Origin: Pseudomonas arsenicoxydans | GTDB taxonomy: Bacteria > Pseudomonadota > Gammaproteobacteria > Pseudomonadales > Pseudomonadaceae | Assembly (NCBI RefSeq): GCF_006438915.1 | Contig: NZ_RCZE01000006.1 | Span: 372,001 to 436,000, forward strand | Direction of reading: 5' to 3' | DNA: 64,000 bases | In this document: positions 21,029 through 30,363 of the stretch, piece by piece | Layout of the letters: every line of letters begins with the position of its first letter | How positions within the stretch are numbered: position 1 is the first letter of the stretch | Position numbers and translations under genes: made by a program | Notes under the pieces: model-generated | What the model saw: only the letters and a program-made list of their open reading frames with translations | The model's database searches: none | What the model was told of the DNA's origin: nothing

Positions 21029-21742
21029 ATGACTGCTCTGCGCCTTCCTTTTATTTTGATGCTCGCTGGCGTTTTAGGCCTGGCGGGTTGCAGCGTTCAC
21101 CAGCCGGTGTCGCTGTATCAACTGGACAGTGGAAGTCCGGTTGCGCCTGCGCAAAGCACAGGCATGGCGGTATTGTTGGGCCCGGTAACGGTTGCTGATT
21201 ACCTGCAACGCGAAACCCTGTTGCAGCGTCAACCCGATGGCAGCCTTCAGGCGTCGACCGACGGTCGTTGGGCCGGGAGCTTGTCTTCGGACATCGATCA
21301 ACTGTTGCTGCGTCAGGTAGCCGGTCGTCTGGACAGTCAGCGCGTTGTGCTGGCGCCAGCGACCCTCGGCTTCACGCCGGATGTTCAAGTGCTGCTGACG
21401 ATTACTCGCCTGGACTCGGGTGAGTCGCAACCGGCAATCCTTGATGCGCAGTGGCGTTTGATTGATCGTCGTGGTCAGGTTCGCGATAACCGCATCATTC
21501 ATCTGCAGGAACAGCACGCGGGCGGCACAGCGGCACAGGTTCAGGCTCAGGGTGTGTTGTTGCAGCGTCTGGCGGAGCAATTGTCGGTGGCGTTGAAGCC
21601 ATTGGCCAATCAGCCACCGATTGCTGAAGTGCCAAAGAAGCCGGCTGCCAAGCCTGTGGCTCCGGCGGCAGAGCAAGAGAAACAACCGAAGATCCCGATG
21701 GCTTCGCCAATCCGGACCGATATGGAAGTGTTCAGGTTCTAA
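21029..21742 (+). CDS. PqiC/YmbA-type membrane-integrity lipoprotein
   Basis: This 237-residue lipoprotein has lipobox LAGC (Cys21) and the ABC-type transport auxiliary (DUF330/PqiC) pattern SLYQLDSG followed by VLLGPVTVADYLQR. PqiC-like proteins work at the outer membrane with MCE/PqiAB lipid-transport systems. No pqiA or pqiB lies here, so partners must be elsewhere. The last 45 residues are a Pro/Ala/Lys-rich tail unusual for PqiC. Start at ATG 21029, preceded by GGATGGGACG; the longer frame from 20930 would bury the signal peptide. Confidence 0.82.
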   Translation: MTALRLPFILMLAGVLGLAGCSVHQPVSLYQLDSGSPVAPAQSTGMAVLLGPVTVADYLQRETLLQRQPDGSLQASTDGRWAGSLSSDIDQLLLRQVAGRLDSQRVVLAPATLGFTPDVQVLLTITRLDSGESQPAILDAQWRLIDRRGQVRDNRIIHLQEQHAGGTAAQVQAQGVLLQRLAEQLSVALKPLANQPPIAEVPKKPAAKPVAPAAEQEKQPKIPMASPIRTDMEVFRF

Positions 21743-21761
21743 GCCTGGACTGATCCAAAGC

Positions 21762-21790
21762 AAAGCCCGCCTTGTGCGGGCTTTGTTGTT
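21762..21790 (+). terminator. Intrinsic terminator after the PqiC-like gene
   Basis: AAAGCCCGC-CTTGT-GCGGGCTTT followed by GTTGTTT: a 9-bp stem about 20 nt past the stop codon. Confidence 0.85.
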
Positions 21791-21825
21791 TCTGCAGGTT
21801 GGGGATCTCTGCTGCCTGTCCCACC

Positions 21826-21914
21826 GCCTTCGCGACCAAGCCCGCTCCCACATTTGACCGCATTCCTATTGAAAGAACTCGGTCGAATGTGGGAGCGGGC
21901 TTGCTCGCGAAGGG
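21826..21914. repeat. REP pair, TGTGGGAGCGGGC family
   Basis: Inverted copies GCCTTCGCGACCAAGCCCGC and GCGGGCTTGCTCGCGAAGG (the left one with a single change) enclose about 45 nt, lying between two terminators at the convergent ends of the lipoprotein and membrane-protein genes. Confidence 0.9.
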
Positions 21915-21948
21915 GCCAGACCTGACAACACACCTTTCCCGCAGACAA

Positions 21949-21990
21949 CAAAAAGCCCGCAGACAATCACTCATCTGCGGGCTTCTTTAC
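21949..21990 (-). terminator. Intrinsic terminator for the Smp-like gene
   Basis: An 11-bp stem AAGCCCGCAGA / TCTGCGGGCTT with five T on the minus strand after the hairpin, 20 nt beyond the stop of the minus-strand gene. Confidence 0.85.
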
Positions 21991-22005
21991 AGCGGGGGGT
22001 AGTGC

Positions 22006-23538
22006 TTACGCCCGACGTTCATGCATCCGCGCCAACTGCCGCTCCAGCATCGACGGATAAGGCTCCATCAACCGCTCCACGCAGCAAGCGCCCTCTGGGC
22101 TGGCAATCGGACGAATCCGTGCACGCTGACGGATCAGCGCATCGTCACTGATCTTGCGTTCCACCAGCAGCAGGTTGCGGCTGTGTTGCGACAGGGCCAG
22201 GGCGTCCTGAGCGGATTCGGTCAGCAGCAAGTCGATCTGACTCATACCGAACAATTCCTCACCCAGCGTCAGACCCAGCTGCAATTGCAGGGTGATGCCG
22301 CTGTCCGCGACTTCGATCTGCAACTGATGCCCAAGGGCTCGCAACAGCTCACCGCAGCAGATGGCGTTGGTCAGGTAGTCGTCGCCGCTGTCTTCGGTGT
22401 GGAACAGCATCAGCGTGCTGCCATCGTTCAGGGTATGCAGTTCGCTCTGGTAGAGCGAAGCGGCCTGATCGAGGCAGTCGCGATAGCGTTTCAGCAATTC
22501 TTCCAGGCGTGTGCGAGGCAGGCGACGCAGTTGATCCTGGGCGCCCAGTTGCACGGCCAGGACCGCACTGTGTTGTGGCACGTTCGAAATCACCGGTTTT
22601 GCGGCCGGTTTCGGCGCGTTGGCAACCGACTCGTCAAGCAGATCGGCAAACGCATCATCGTCGTCATCGTCTTCAGCGGTGCTGACAATGCGCCGTGGCG
22701 CCGGTTTGAGGGCTGCCACTGGCTTGGTTTCATCGAAACTCGGGTCGCGCAGATTACGCACTTCGAAGGTCGGCTCGTTGTCGTCCGCGTCTTCGTAGTC
22801 GCTCTCGTCGTACTCGGGTTCTGGCGCTGGCTCGGGTTCGGCCGGCTCTGGTGCGAAATTGGCGTGCAGCTGACGGGCCAGGTCGCCAATTTCATCCTGG
22901 CGCTCGGTGGCCGGGGTGTATTCGTCGATGTTGCGCAGCCAAACGCGCAGTTGCAGCAGCGGCGTGGAGATGTGCCGACCCAGGCGCAAGCTCAGGGCCA
23001 GGGACAGGGCCAGCAGAATCGCACTCAAAATGCCCATGCTTTGCAGGCTGATGGTCATCGGCTGCTGGAACTGATCCATGTCCAGGCTGATGCGCAGTTG
23101 CCCAGCGGTCACGTCCTGGAATGTGATTTTGCTCTCGTACATGCCCTGGGCTTCGCCCAGCAGGCTGTGCTTGGGACGCTGACCGGCTTCGGCGAGGATG
23201 CGGTTATCCACGCTATAAATGGCGGCGTGGGCCACCAGTTTATTCTTGGTCAGGTTGTTGAGCAGCACGTTGAGGCTGAGGATGTCGTTGGACACCAACA
23301 GCTCCGTGGCGGACGTGGCCGTCTGCGTGGTCAGGCTTTCGCCCAGCGCATCGGCCTGCTCGTGCATGGCCTGCTTGAACTGCAAACCCATCACGCAGGC
23401 GTAGATCACCAAGGCCAGAGCGACCAGGATCACGTTATGGCTGGCGATGCGCAATGCAATCGGTACACGGCGATGGCGCAGTGCCCGGAAGATCAGCAGA
23501 AAGAAGTTATCGGTTTTTACTGGCGTGGGCCGGTTCAC
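22006..23538 (-). CDS. Smp/AhpA-YtjB-type membrane protein with HAMP-like segment
   Basis: This 510-residue protein has an N-terminal membrane helix (about 30-50), an extracytoplasmic domain (about 52-170), a second membrane helix (about 172-195) and a HAMP-like region (about 196-228). A strikingly acidic, Pro/Glu/Asp-rich linker (about 230-300, with a run of six or seven Asp) leads to a C-terminal domain with no kinase or cyclase motif. Its place divergent from serB matches E. coli smp (YtjB). The role is unknown; the layout is that of a membrane sensor or adaptor. The linker is unlike the short E. coli protein. Confidence 0.75.
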   Translation of the reverse strand: MNRPTPVKTDNFFLLIFRALRHRRVPIALRIASHNVILVALALVIYACVMGLQFKQAMHEQADALGESLTTQTATSATELLVSNDILSLNVLLNNLTKNKLVAHAAIYSVDNRILAEAGQRPKHSLLGEAQGMYESKITFQDVTAGQLRISLDMDQFQQPMTISLQSMGILSAILLALSLALSLRLGRHISTPLLQLRVWLRNIDEYTPATERQDEIGDLARQLHANFAPEPAEPEPAPEPEYDESDYEDADDNEPTFEVRNLRDPSFDETKPVAALKPAPRRIVSTAEDDDDDDAFADLLDESVANAPKPAAKPVISNVPQHSAVLAVQLGAQDQLRRLPRTRLEELLKRYRDCLDQAASLYQSELHTLNDGSTLMLFHTEDSGDDYLTNAICCGELLRALGHQLQIEVADSGITLQLQLGLTLGEELFGMSQIDLLLTESAQDALALSQHSRNLLLVERKISDDALIRQRARIRPIASPEGACCVERLMEPYPSMLERQLARMHERRA

Positions 23539-23673
23539 TTGAGCTCGGCTCTTTTGTCCGTGAAGTTGACGCGCAGTATAGCGACAGGCCCTAGACCGGC
23601 AAAGCGCTCACGGTGCCCGATGGTCACTGAAAGTGGGTAGAATGCGGTTTTTTTCCACTTGCGGGGGTGCGCC

Positions 23674-24888
23674 TTGCGCGAAATCGTCCTGATAAACATC
23701 ACGGGAGTCGACCGTCCGGGTCTGACTGCGGCCATTACCGGTGTTCTGGCCCAGGGTGGTGTGAACATTCTCGACATCGGTCAGGCGGTGATCCACGACA
23801 CCCTGTCGTTCGGCATCCTGGTTGAAATTCCGGATACCGAGCAAGGCAAATCGGTGCTCAAGGACATCCTGTTCAAGGGCTACGAGCTCGACCAGCAGGT
23901 GCGTTTCACGCCGGTGTCCGAAGAGGATTACCAGCAGTGGGTCGGCAATCAGGGCAAAAAGCGCCACATCGTGACGCTATTGACCCGCAAAGTGACTGCC
24001 GGGCAATTGCAGGCCGTGAGCTCTATCACCGCCAAATATGGATTGAACATCGACCACATCGATCGCTTGTCCGGGCGCATGCCGCTGGACACCCCGGCCG
24101 ACAAGGGCAAGGGCTGCATCGAGTTTTCCGTGCGTGGCGAAGCGGCCGATCCGCAGGCGCTGCGGGCCGAATTCCTCAGCGTTGCGCAGGAATTGAACGT
24201 CGATATCGCCTTTCAGGAAGATTCGCTGTTCCGACGTAACCGTCGTCTGGCGGTGTTCGACATGGACTCGACACTGATCGAGGCCGAAGTGATCGACGAA
24301 TTGGCCAAGGCAGCCGGCGTGGGCGATCAGGTGTCTGAAATCACCGAGCGGGCGATGGCCGGTGAGCTGGATTTTCGTGCGAGCTTCAAAGAGCGCCTGG
24401 CGTTGCTCAAAGGCCTGGACGTCAGTGTGCTGGATTCGATCGGTGCGTCCCTGCGCCTGACCGAAGGTGCCGAAACCCTGTTCGCCGAACTTAAGCGCCT
24501 GGGCTACAAGACCGCCATTTTGTCGGGTGGTTTTACCTACTTCGCCAAGCAATTGCAGGCCAAGTTGGGTATCGACTATGTGTTTGCCAACGAACTGGAA
24601 GTGGTCGACGGCAAGGTCACCGGTGTGGCGGTCGAGCCGATTGTCGATGCGCAGCGCAAGGCGGATTTGCTGCGTGAGCTGGCGCATAAAGAAGGCTTGC
24701 GTCTGGAGCAGACCATCGCGGTCGGCGACGGCGCTAACGATCTGCCGATGCTGGCGATTGCCGGGTTGGGCGTGGCGTTCCGGGCCAAGCCGTTGGTGAA
24801 ACAGTCGGCGAAGCAGGCGATTTCTACCCTTGGGCTGGATGGCGTGCTTTACCTGTTGGGTTTCCGCGATCGGGACGGGCAGCTCTGA
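23674..24888 (+). CDS. serB: Phosphoserine phosphatase
   Basis: SerB removes phosphate from L-phosphoserine, the last step of serine synthesis. The 404-residue protein has two N-terminal ACT domains (about 1-80 and 95-180) and a HAD phosphatase domain with Asp196 and Asp198 in FDMDST, the SGG motif, and GDGANDLPML. The start is taken as the TTG at 23674 with GGGGG six nt upstream, giving MREIVLINITG. Length is typical of Pseudomonas SerB, longer than the E. coli enzyme because of the second ACT domain. Confidence 0.96.
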   Translation: MREIVLINITGVDRPGLTAAITGVLAQGGVNILDIGQAVIHDTLSFGILVEIPDTEQGKSVLKDILFKGYELDQQVRFTPVSEEDYQQWVGNQGKKRHIVTLLTRKVTAGQLQAVSSITAKYGLNIDHIDRLSGRMPLDTPADKGKGCIEFSVRGEAADPQALRAEFLSVAQELNVDIAFQEDSLFRRNRRLAVFDMDSTLIEAEVIDELAKAAGVGDQVSEITERAMAGELDFRASFKERLALLKGLDVSVLDSIGASLRLTEGAETLFAELKRLGYKTAILSGGFTYFAKQLQAKLGIDYVFANELEVVDGKVTGVAVEPIVDAQRKADLLRELAHKEGLRLEQTIAVGDGANDLPMLAIAGLGVAFRAKPLVKQSAKQAISTLGLDGVLYLLGFRDRDGQL

Positions 24889-24910
24889 GTTTTGTAGCGC
24901 CTGATACTCA

Positions 24911-24999
24911 GCCTTCGCGAGCAAGCCCGCTCCCACATTTAACCGTGTTCCTCTGGGATAACGCGGTTAAATGTGGGAGCGGGCTTGCTCGCGAAGGGC
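24911..24999. repeat. REP pair, TGTGGGAGCGGGC family
   Basis: GCCTTCGCGAGCAAGCCCGC and its exact inverse enclose a short stem-forming spacer (TTTAACCG ... CGGTTAAA), so the whole 89-nt unit can fold into one long hairpin. It lies between the convergent serB and FimW-like genes, where P. aeruginosa has fimX. Confidence 0.9.
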
Positions 25000-25023
25000 G
25001 CGCTTCGGTCTTTCAGAGTAACC

Positions 25024-26781
25024 TCAAAGCGAAGGCCACAACGAATCAAACACCTCCTCAACGCCGCTCCCCGCGGCGTTGTCGTTTCTGCTTGTCTCCA
25101 GCGACCTATACGCAAACTGATTAAAACTGTTGGTGCTCGCCACCCGCCGATCCAGCCCGGCCCGGTGCTCCTGGCCATTGGTGTTGATCAGTACCTTGCT
25201 GCCTTCCTGGAACGGCAAGCGCGGGGCGAGCACGGTAGCAGGCATGTCGATGGCACTGATTTGTGGCAGCAACAAGCCGCGCAAGTAGTGGCTGTGGTCA
25301 TCCTGGTTGCGCACCAATTGCAGGCCGCAAGGCTCGGCGAAGGGCGCGACTTGCTCAATGCCCATCTGCGTGCCGCCGCTGCGCACCTGACGAATCCAGC
25401 GCACTACGGCAATGCTCCAGCCTTTATTGATTGAGTCCTCGATCCCGACCATTTCCCCGGCCTGTAACTCGGCGGGCACCGCGTTGGGCCAGGCCAGGCA
25501 ATAACCGCCGGGGCTGTGATTGATGACGGGCAGGGCATAGGTCGGAAAATGCCGGTTGCTGTCGGCCTCGTTGCTGTCGTCGTTTTGCAGGTGCGGGTAT
25601 TCAATTTCTTCGTAGGGCAGCAAGGCATCGGCAGTGCCCTGGGACGCGGCATCGAACGCCTGATGCCATGGGTCACTGCCCCGACTGGCTGCAGGCATTG
25701 CCGAAAACTGCGCGAGTCGGTTGCCCGGATTTTTCAGCAGGTCGCTGAATGAGCGCTGCCCGCCCAGATAAAAGTGCAGCGCGCTCATCCCCACGCACAG
25801 GGTCAACGTGCCTTGGCCGACGGTGCGCTGAAAGCTGCGCTCGGCCGCCTGGCCCCAGGCGGCGTGCAGGTGTTGCAGCGAGTCCACGCTAAGGCCCGTT
25901 GGTACGGGCAAGGCGTCTTTAATACCTTGCAAATGAGTTTCGATGGCATCGACCAGTGGCTGCGGATCAATCCCCAGCAAATTGACCTGCTGCTCGGCCC
26001 GAAACCTGGTGCGGTAACGCGGGCCGGTATCGAGATCAGGGGCGATGGCGAACAGTCCATCCGTCTGCAGTTTGACCCGGCTGCTCCACGGTTCCAGCGC
26101 TTCGGCGAGGCGGGTGATCTGGTTCTGGCGCAATTGATTGCAGCGTGACGCGCCCAGCAGCAGGGCGACGGCGTAAGTCTGTTCGATACTCAGGGATGGC
26201 GTCTGGCTGGCCAGCTCATCGCGCAGGCTCTGGTGTTGCAGTCGATGTTCGCAGCCGATCCGGTACAGCTGGTGCAATTCCAGCCACACACCGTCCGGCG
26301 CCGGGCAGTAGAGCTGAGTGGCGCGGATCAACTGACCGTTCAGGCAATGAATGGCCCGTTGCAACGCTTGCGCCAGCAGTGGCGCACGGTCCTTGCTGAA
26401 ACGCGGTGAGATACGGATGACGATCTGTTTGTAGCCAATCGCCAATTGACCTTGCAGGGCCTGGCAAAGGTTGGCGATCTTGCGCGAACGCTCGTCGAGG
26501 ACAATCGCCTGGTGCAGGAAATGCCGCTCCAGGTGTTTGCAGACGTAATACACCTCGGGCCTGAGCAGCTCGAGCATGGGCAGACGATTGGCGCTTGGGG
26601 TCAGCAGTTGGTTGAGTTCGCCGAGCGCTTGATAAAGCTGCCGGGCAGTTTCGCCGATGTTGGCTTTGGGCAGGGCGGCAATCCAGCGCTTGAGGTCGCG
26701 CGGGGTGGCTTCGCAGAAGGTCAGGCGCAACTGTGCAGGGAGCGGGGCGCGTAACAGCAGGTGGGGACTGGTCTCATTCAT
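25024..26781 (-). CDS. FimW-like (PA4958-type) protein, possible c-di-GMP effector
   Basis: This 585-residue soluble protein has no signal or membrane helix. Position (between serB and psd-rhdA) and overall make-up match P. aeruginosa PA4958, which I recall as FimW, a cyclic-di-GMP receptor that promotes surface attachment with type IV pili. The C-terminal third (about 400-550) has a PilZ-like beta-rich look (GEMVGIEDSINKGWSIAVVRWIRQ), but the canonical RxxxR...DxSxxG residues are not obvious. The fimX gene that adjoins it in P. aeruginosa is absent. Function is inferred from synteny. Confidence 0.65.
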   Translation of the reverse strand: MNETSPHLLLRAPLPAQLRLTFCEATPRDLKRWIAALPKANIGETARQLYQALGELNQLLTPSANRLPMLELLRPEVYYVCKHLERHFLHQAIVLDERSRKIANLCQALQGQLAIGYKQIVIRISPRFSKDRAPLLAQALQRAIHCLNGQLIRATQLYCPAPDGVWLELHQLYRIGCEHRLQHQSLRDELASQTPSLSIEQTYAVALLLGASRCNQLRQNQITRLAEALEPWSSRVKLQTDGLFAIAPDLDTGPRYRTRFRAEQQVNLLGIDPQPLVDAIETHLQGIKDALPVPTGLSVDSLQHLHAAWGQAAERSFQRTVGQGTLTLCVGMSALHFYLGGQRSFSDLLKNPGNRLAQFSAMPAASRGSDPWHQAFDAASQGTADALLPYEEIEYPHLQNDDSNEADSNRHFPTYALPVINHSPGGYCLAWPNAVPAELQAGEMVGIEDSINKGWSIAVVRWIRQVRSGGTQMGIEQVAPFAEPCGLQLVRNQDDHSHYLRGLLLPQISAIDMPATVLAPRLPFQEGSKVLINTNGQEHRAGLDRRVASTNSFNQFAYRSLETSRNDNAAGSGVEEVFDSLWPSL

Positions 26782-26923
26782 ACCGTGGAAAAACTCCAGC
26801 CGGCCAATGGGCAGTGAATGACCTGACTGTAGCAGCTATGTCCATCAGCGCGGGACAACCAGAGCGGTCGCCACCGAGTGGTATCCGCCCCTCCGAAAAT
26901 GTTCGGAAGAGCGGATCAGCGGA

Positions 26924-27784
26924 TCAGGCCTTAGGCAGGCCCATGCCCTGGCCCATCTGCACCGGCGAACCGGCCGCCAGTTCTTCGGCCCACTTGACCT
27001 GATCTGGGCCGAACAGCACGACAGCGGTCGAACCCAGTTTGAAGCGACCCAGTTCCGCACCTTTCTCCAGATGGATCGGTGCGCGGGCGGCTTCGTCGTA
27101 GCGGAAGGTTTTCAGTTCGCGTTTCGGTGGCGTGACCAGACCGGCCCAGACGGTTTCGATTGACGCAACGATCATCGCGCCCACCAGCACCACGGCCATC
27201 GGCCCGCGCTCGGTGTCGAAAATGCACGCCACACGCTCGTTGCGGGCGAACAGCTCCGGCACGTTTTCGGCGGTGGTCTGGTTGACCGAGAAGATCCGGC
27301 CCGGAATGTAGACCATCTCGCGCAGGGTGCCGGCCAGCGGCATGTGCACGCGGTGGTAGTCCTTCGGCGACAGGTAGATAGTCGCGAAATCACCGCCCAT
27401 GAACGGTGCGGCGTTGGCCGCGTCACCGCCCAGCAACTCGAGCACGCTGAAACTGTGGCCCTTGGCCTGGAACACGCGACCGTGTTCGATCGGGCCGAGC
27501 TGGCTGACCGCGCCATCGGCCGGGCTGAGGATCGCGCCCGGGGTTTCGTCCAGTGGACGAGCGCCGTCTTTCAAGGCTCGGGTGAAGAACGCGTTGAAGT
27601 GCTCGTAGGCAGTCAGGTCTTCGACCAGCGCCTGGGACATATCTACCTGATAACGCTTGGCGAACCAGGCGGTAAAGGCGTTCTTGAACCAGCGCACGCG
27701 GCATTCGGCAATGCAGCCGGCCAGTCGCGAGAGCAAGTGATGGGGCAGCAGGTATTGGCTGAGGATAAACAGACGCTTGTTCAT
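26924..27784 (-). CDS. psd: Phosphatidylserine decarboxylase proenzyme
   Basis: Psd makes phosphatidylethanolamine from phosphatidylserine at the inner membrane. The 286-residue proenzyme self-cleaves at LGST (residues 250-253, between Gly251 and Ser252) to create the pyruvoyl group. Asp90 (SPADGAVS) and His147 (HRVHMP) complete the processing triad. Length is standard. Its start lies 16 nt downstream of the rhdA stop, so both are probably cotranscribed. Confidence 0.97.
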   Translation of the reverse strand: MNKRLFILSQYLLPHHLLSRLAGCIAECRVRWFKNAFTAWFAKRYQVDMSQALVEDLTAYEHFNAFFTRALKDGARPLDETPGAILSPADGAVSQLGPIEHGRVFQAKGHSFSVLELLGGDAANAAPFMGGDFATIYLSPKDYHRVHMPLAGTLREMVYIPGRIFSVNQTTAENVPELFARNERVACIFDTERGPMAVVLVGAMIVASIETVWAGLVTPPKRELKTFRYDEAARAPIHLEKGAELGRFKLGSTAVVLFGPDQVKWAEELAAGSPVQMGQGMGLPKA

Positions 27785-27800
27785 TAACTGTCCTTAAACC

Positions 27801-28616
27801 TTAAATCTCAACGGGGGTGTCGGGGTGGTTGCCCCATTCGCCCCAGGAACCGGCGTAGCCTTTGACCCGCGGATAACCGAGGGATTTGGCCACCAGATAA
27901 GTGAAGCCAGAACGGTGGTGAGTCTGGCAGTGGGTAATGACTTCTTTGTCTTTGCTGATCCCTAGCTGTTCGAGGATCTGCGGCATGTCGGTGCGGATGC
28001 GCAGGTTGCGCGCCTGATCCATGCCCGCAGTCCATTCGAAATTGACGGCGCCCGGAATGTGCCCGGCCTTGGCCGCCAGCACTTTCTCGCCGGAATACTC
28101 CAGCGGCCCGCGCGCGTCCCAGATCGCCAGGTCGGCGGCGCCGAGTCGGCTTTGCAGGTACTCGCGGGTCGCGGTGGGTTCGTCGTGCAGAGTCAATTTC
28201 ACCGGGCCGCCAACGGGGGCCGGGATCTGGATCGACATCGGCATGCCTTCTGCCAGCCAGGCCGTCAGACCGCCGTCGACGTAGTGGTATTTACGGTGAC
28301 CGATGACGTCCAGCAGCCAGATAAAACGCCCAGCCCAACCGCCACCTTCGTCGTCGTACACCACGTACACCGCATCGGGGTTGTGGCCCAGTTCTCCGAA
28401 CAGCGCTTCAAGTGCCGCTTGCGGCGGCATCAATCCCGGAGCAGGCGCCTGACCGAGTTGCGTGCGTTTCGGATCGACAAAACGCGCGCCGGGAATATGC
28501 CCTTCGGCATAGCGGGCGCTGCTGGTCAGGTCCACCAGAATCAGATCGCGGGCCTCGAGGCGAGGGAGCAAGTCGCTCGGCTCGATCACCAGCGGCAAGC
28601 CAGAGAAGTCAGACAT
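27801..28616 (-). CDS. rhdA: Thiosulfate:cyanide sulfurtransferase (rhodanese)
   Basis: This 271-residue tandem rhodanese has an inactive N-terminal domain (about 1-130) and a catalytic C-terminal domain with the loop CQTHHRSG, Cys230 being the persulfide carrier. This loop and numbering match Azotobacter RhdA. It transfers sulfur from thiosulfate to cyanide or other acceptors. The ATG ending at 28616 is used, with GGAGA upstream; the longer frame adds six residues. It is upstream of psd on the same strand. Confidence 0.95.
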   Translation of the reverse strand: MSDFSGLPLVIEPSDLLPRLEARDLILVDLTSSARYAEGHIPGARFVDPKRTQLGQAPAPGLMPPQAALEALFGELGHNPDAVYVVYDDEGGGWAGRFIWLLDVIGHRKYHYVDGGLTAWLAEGMPMSIQIPAPVGGPVKLTLHDEPTATREYLQSRLGAADLAIWDARGPLEYSGEKVLAAKAGHIPGAVNFEWTAGMDQARNLRIRTDMPQILEQLGISKDKEVITHCQTHHRSGFTYLVAKSLGYPRVKGYAGSWGEWGNHPDTPVEI

Positions 28617-28658
28617 GTGAGGTCTCCAGGGCACAAAAGGGAGGATTGTAGCGCAGCG

Positions 28659-30197
28659 TCATTGGCCGCGGTGGCTAAAGGTGTTCAAGGCTTTCTCGAT
28701 GCACTGCGCGGTTTTGCCGAAGGCTTGCACGGTGATTTCCGAGAACGGCCCGCCGCCCTGATCCGCCACCACGACCATGATCACCCGACCATTGTTGACC
28801 AGCGAGCGCAGGATCAAGTGTTCGCCACGGAATTGCGCGCGCAGGTTGCCAGGCAACAACGCCGAGAACTGCGCGGTGTTGGCCGGTGTCAGGCGCACCT
28901 GAGCCTGTTGCGAGAGCAAACGTTGCAGCACGGAGCTTTGGCTTACCACGAAATTCAGCCCGGCCGTTTCTGTTGGCAAACCGGCAACCTGATGCACCCG
29001 CAGATTGGCGTGCGTGCGGTCAGCCATCAAGATCATCACCCGGCGCATGCCGCACGCGACCAAAGCGTCTCGAGCCGAGGTGGTCAAGTGCATCGCGTTG
29101 GTGAAGGGGCTTGGCTCCACCAGCAACTCGGCGCATTGGCCGCGCCATTTGGCCAGGTCTTCGGTGGTCGGCGCCGGGGCCGGCAGCAATGCGGCGTGGA
29201 CACGGTTCATGCCCCACGGCCAGAGCAGCGATACAGCGGGGTGCCAGAGGTCCGGCATGGTGTGCAGCCGGGCGCTGTTGGCGGCCTGTTGGTGCAATTG
29301 CTGCTGCACCTCGGCGATGGGCATTTGCAGGTAAAGGCTGGTCAGGTATTGCCAGCGCTCGCTGTGCGGGCAGTCCCACGCCTGTTGCGCCGACAGCGCC
29401 AGACCGTTGGCCAGCAGCACGGTATTGGCCGGCTGATTGAGCCAGCGGCGCAGGGTTGGATCGTCATCGAGGCGGTTTTGCTGGCGCAGCGGATGATCGC
29501 TGTCGCGGGCAATGCGCAGCACTTTGACCAGTTCGCGCTGCTCGGTCAGCAGCAGGCGATAACCCTGCTCCACCCACATCGGCAGACGCCAAATGGTCAC
29601 CAGGGCCTGGCAGATGTCCAGCAGGCGTACGCCGAACAACTGTTTTTCGACCTTGCGCGCCGACTCACCTTTATGGATGACCCGCAGTTCCCACTCTTCG
29701 AGCAATTGCGGATAGGTCAACGCCATCGGCCACAGCGGCGAGAGAAACAGCAGACTGCCCCAATGAATGTCCTGCCACAGTCGCGCCAGGCGACTGGCAA
29801 AAAAACCGTTGGCCTGTTGCGTCGCGTGCTGGCTGATCAATTGCAGCTGGCGCAAGGCAAGCGGGATCTGCAATTGGGGTTCGGCGGGGAGCCGGGCGAG
29901 CAGTTCTTCGGTGCGCTTCAAGCCGAGGCGATTGATCGCCACTTCCAGGTTTTCCGCAGGCTCGGTCATGCTGCCGTGGGTATGGCGATTGGCTTCACGA
30001 ATGATGCTCAAGGCCAGGGCCGGGCTGTCTTGCATCAGTTCGGCGATATCACGCAGCGAGCTGCGATTATCGGCGATGGCCCTGCAGACACGGTCATGGC
30101 TGTCTTGCGGAACCGGCAGGCGCACGCCATCGAGAAGCTTGACCCAGCCTTCAAGTGTTGTTGGTTTTTGAGTGGGAATGTTCGTCTGGTTAGCCAT
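28659..30197 (-). CDS. HDOD-domain protein
   Basis: This 512-residue cytosolic protein has an N-terminal HDOD domain (about 20-220: LPVPQDSHDRVCRAIADNRSS, LAINRLG-like helix) and a C-terminal region (about 330-500) that looks GAF-like. HDOD proteins are catalytically inactive relatives of HD-GYP domains and often act in signalling; in P. aeruginosa the equivalent (PA4955) sits beside motAB. The start is set at ATG 30197 (MANQTNIPTQKP); a TTG at 30209 is an alternative. It is divergent from motA. Confidence 0.82.
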   Translation of the reverse strand: MANQTNIPTQKPTTLEGWVKLLDGVRLPVPQDSHDRVCRAIADNRSSLRDIAELMQDSPALALSIIREANRHTHGSMTEPAENLEVAINRLGLKRTEELLARLPAEPQLQIPLALRQLQLISQHATQQANGFFASRLARLWQDIHWGSLLFLSPLWPMALTYPQLLEEWELRVIHKGESARKVEKQLFGVRLLDICQALVTIWRLPMWVEQGYRLLLTEQRELVKVLRIARDSDHPLRQQNRLDDDPTLRRWLNQPANTVLLANGLALSAQQAWDCPHSERWQYLTSLYLQMPIAEVQQQLHQQAANSARLHTMPDLWHPAVSLLWPWGMNRVHAALLPAPAPTTEDLAKWRGQCAELLVEPSPFTNAMHLTTSARDALVACGMRRVMILMADRTHANLRVHQVAGLPTETAGLNFVVSQSSVLQRLLSQQAQVRLTPANTAQFSALLPGNLRAQFRGEHLILRSLVNNGRVIMVVVADQGGGPFSEITVQAFGKTAQCIEKALNTFSHRGQ

Positions 30198-30268
30198 GGT
30201 TGGACGCAATCTTCGTCTGCATTACCTATGCCCGGAGTAGGCTAAATTAGCTTTTCGCTTGAACGGGC

Positions 30269-30295
30269 TATAGTCTGGCGCAGTTTTGCCGATAA
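30269..30295 (+). promoter_or_regulatory. Probable FliA (sigma-28) promoter for motAB
   Basis: TATA at 30269-30272, a 15-nt spacer and a perfect GCCGATAA at 30288-30295 fit the flagellar sigma-28 consensus (TAAA-N15-GCCGATAA). It lies 68 nt before the motA ATG, as expected for late flagellar genes. Confidence 0.85.
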
Positions 30296-30363
30296 GGAGA
30301 AGAAGAGATTTTTCGACCTCCGAATATGACCTTGAACCCGACTCAGTAAGTGCTCTCCTACCT

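Noticed and set aside
22006..23538. Histidine kinase
   Set aside because: HAMP-like region is present but no H-box, N-box or G-box follows.
28059..30245. 728-residue plus-strand frame over rhdA and the HDOD gene
   Set aside because: It spans two genuine minus-strand genes and has no motif.
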